7,531 nt of DNA from Solirubrobacteraceae bacterium (lineage in GTDB: Bacteria; Actinomycetota; Thermoleophilia; Solirubrobacterales; Solirubrobacteraceae). Location: the NCBI GenBank assembly GCA_030038955.1, contig JASHQV010000014.1:1-7531 (forward strand), read 5' to 3'. The notes under the pieces were generated by a model. That model did no database searches. It saw nothing but the letters and a program-made list of their open reading frames with translations, and was not told the origin of the DNA. The position numbers were made by a program, and so were the translations under genes. Below, piece after piece: positions 6,873 to 7,531 of the stretch (position 1 is its first letter; each line of letters begins with the position of its first letter).

Positions 6873-7531
6873 CGGTCGCTCCTGCCGCACCAGCGGCGGT
6901 CGGCGCGGTGAGCAGGGGTGTTAGCTCATCGGTGCGCGCGCAGGCCACGCGCCCCGCACCGTAGTTGACGAGCGGCGGCCGCCGCGACCGGCAGCGCTCG
7001 AGCGCATGCGCACAACGATCTGCGAACACGCAGTAGGGTGGAGCCTCAGAGCCGGCGAGTGGCCGTCCGGGGATGGCCGGAAGCCGGGTCCCCTCAAGCT
7101 GCAGCGACGGTCTCGAGGCGAGCAGCCCGGCTGTATATGGGTGGTGGGGCTGGGTATGAAGGTCCTCGGTGCTCTGCTCCTCGAGCAGACAACCGGCGTA
7201 CATCACGGCAATCCGATCGCAGACGACCGCCGTCAGCTCCAGGTCGTGACCGATCAGCAGCAGCGCCAGGCCCCGCTCACGCCTCAGATGGTCGATCGTC
7301 GCCATCACTTGGGCCTGAGTCATGACGTCAAGCGCAGCGGTCGGCTCGTCGGCGATCAGCAGCCGCGGATCCGGCGCTAGTGCCGCCGCCAGCATCACCC
7401 GCTGCAGCAGCCCGCCGGACAGCTCATGCGGGTACTGGTGCAGGCGATCCTCGGCATTTGGCAATCCCACGAGCGCGAGCAGTGGCAGGATTCGTGCGCG
7501 CGCCTCGCCGGTGCTGAGTCGCAGCCGCGAG
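6862..7531 (-). CDS. Oligopeptide/dipeptide-type ABC transporter ATP-binding protein (OppD/DppD-like), 5' partial
   Basis: The gene enters at the right edge and ends at TGA 6864-6862, so 222 C-terminal residues are seen; Walker A and the Q-loop lie outside. Visible are the signature LSGGLLQRV (normally LSGGMRQRV; LL replaces MR), Walker B LLIADEP with the D-loop AALD, and the switch His in LIGHDLELT. The HPYTAGLLASRPSL segment opens the oligo_HPY C-terminal domain, which contacts the permeases in this family. In that domain four cysteines are spaced C-x5-C-x6-C-x16-C (about 7032 to 6940), the pattern that holds a [4Fe-4S] cluster in structurally studied DppD/OppD proteins. The Ala/Thr-rich end is ordinary. 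The GTG at 7470 is internal, not a start, because homology continues upstream to the edge. The permease genes are expected further right. Confidence 0.95.
   Translation of the reverse strand, partial: SRLRLSTGEARARILPLLALVGLPNAEDRLHQYPHELSGGLLQRVMLAAALAPDPRLLIADEPTAALDVMTQAQVMATIDHLRRERGLALLLIGHDLELTAVVCDRIAVMYAGCLLEEQSTEDLHTQPHHPYTAGLLASRPSLQLEGTRLPAIPGRPLAGSEAPPYCVFADRCAHALERCRSRRPPLVNYGAGRVACARTDELTPLLTAPTAAGAAGATDGH
6879..6883 (-). promoter_or_regulatory. Ribosome binding site for the OppF/DppF-like ATPase
   Basis: AGGAG on the minus strand sits 6 nt upstream of ATG 6872, inside the 3' end of the partner ATPase gene. It favours this ATG over the in-frame GTG at 6890. Confidence 0.75.

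Noticed and set aside
7468..7470. GTG at 7470 as start of the DppD-type ATPase
   Set aside because: The frame continues to the window edge with family-typical sequence, and a start here would omit Walker A and the Q-loop.
1..7531. Search by eye for tRNA genes, CRISPR repeats, insertion sequence ends and riboswitches
   Set aside because: No cloverleaf, regularly spaced repeats, transposase frames with terminal inverted repeats, or recognisable riboswitch cores were seen on either strand.

Overview
The window is high-GC DNA with strongly G/C-biased third codon positions, GTG as well as ATG starts, and overlapping genes. Together with the gene families present (AmiS/UreI-type transporter, DszC-like flavin monooxygenase, family 5 lipoprotein-dependent ABC importer, choline-oxidase-type GMC enzyme, small uridine-kinase-like P-loop protein), this points to an actinomycete or another member of the Actinomycetota. 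The genus cannot be read from the sequence.

Layout. Left, plus strand: the last 64 codons of an acyl-CoA-dehydrogenase-fold flavin monooxygenase (1-197), then after 31 nt an AmiS/UreI family membrane protein (229-870). A 37-nt perfect palindrome at 904-940 probably ends this transcript. From 871 to 1391 there is about 520 nt with no convincing gene. From 1392 to the right edge all genes lie on the minus strand and converge on the left pair. In transcription order they are: an OppD/DppD-type ATPase (cut by the right edge, 7531-6862), an OppF/DppF-type ATPase (6872-5925, 11-nt overlap), a family 5 substrate-binding lipoprotein (5932-4217, 8-nt overlap), a P-loop kinase of the uridine kinase-like group (4152-3556), a stretch that looks like a frame-disrupted gene (about 3522-2924), and a choline-oxidase-like GMC oxidoreductase (2924-1392).

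How the genes may work together. The two ATPases and the lipoprotein are three parts of an oligopeptide/dipeptide-type (PepT family) importer. Its two permeases are not in the window and are expected beyond the right edge. The oxidase at the end of the run carries the His-containing GGCSSHN motif, Glu, His and Asn residues that characterise choline oxidase, so the run may import and oxidise a small amine or alcohol. That link is inference from co-orientation only, because family 5 binding proteins are best known for peptides, nickel and opines. The left pair could combine a flavin-dependent oxygenase with amide or urea permeation.

Nothing here is a clear new system. The items most worth a second look are the choline-oxidase-like enzyme next to a peptide-type importer, the frame-disrupted gene that joins it through a TGATG junction, and the four-cysteine C-terminal tail of the DppD-type ATPase. 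No tRNA, rRNA, CRISPR array, insertion sequence or attachment site was found.
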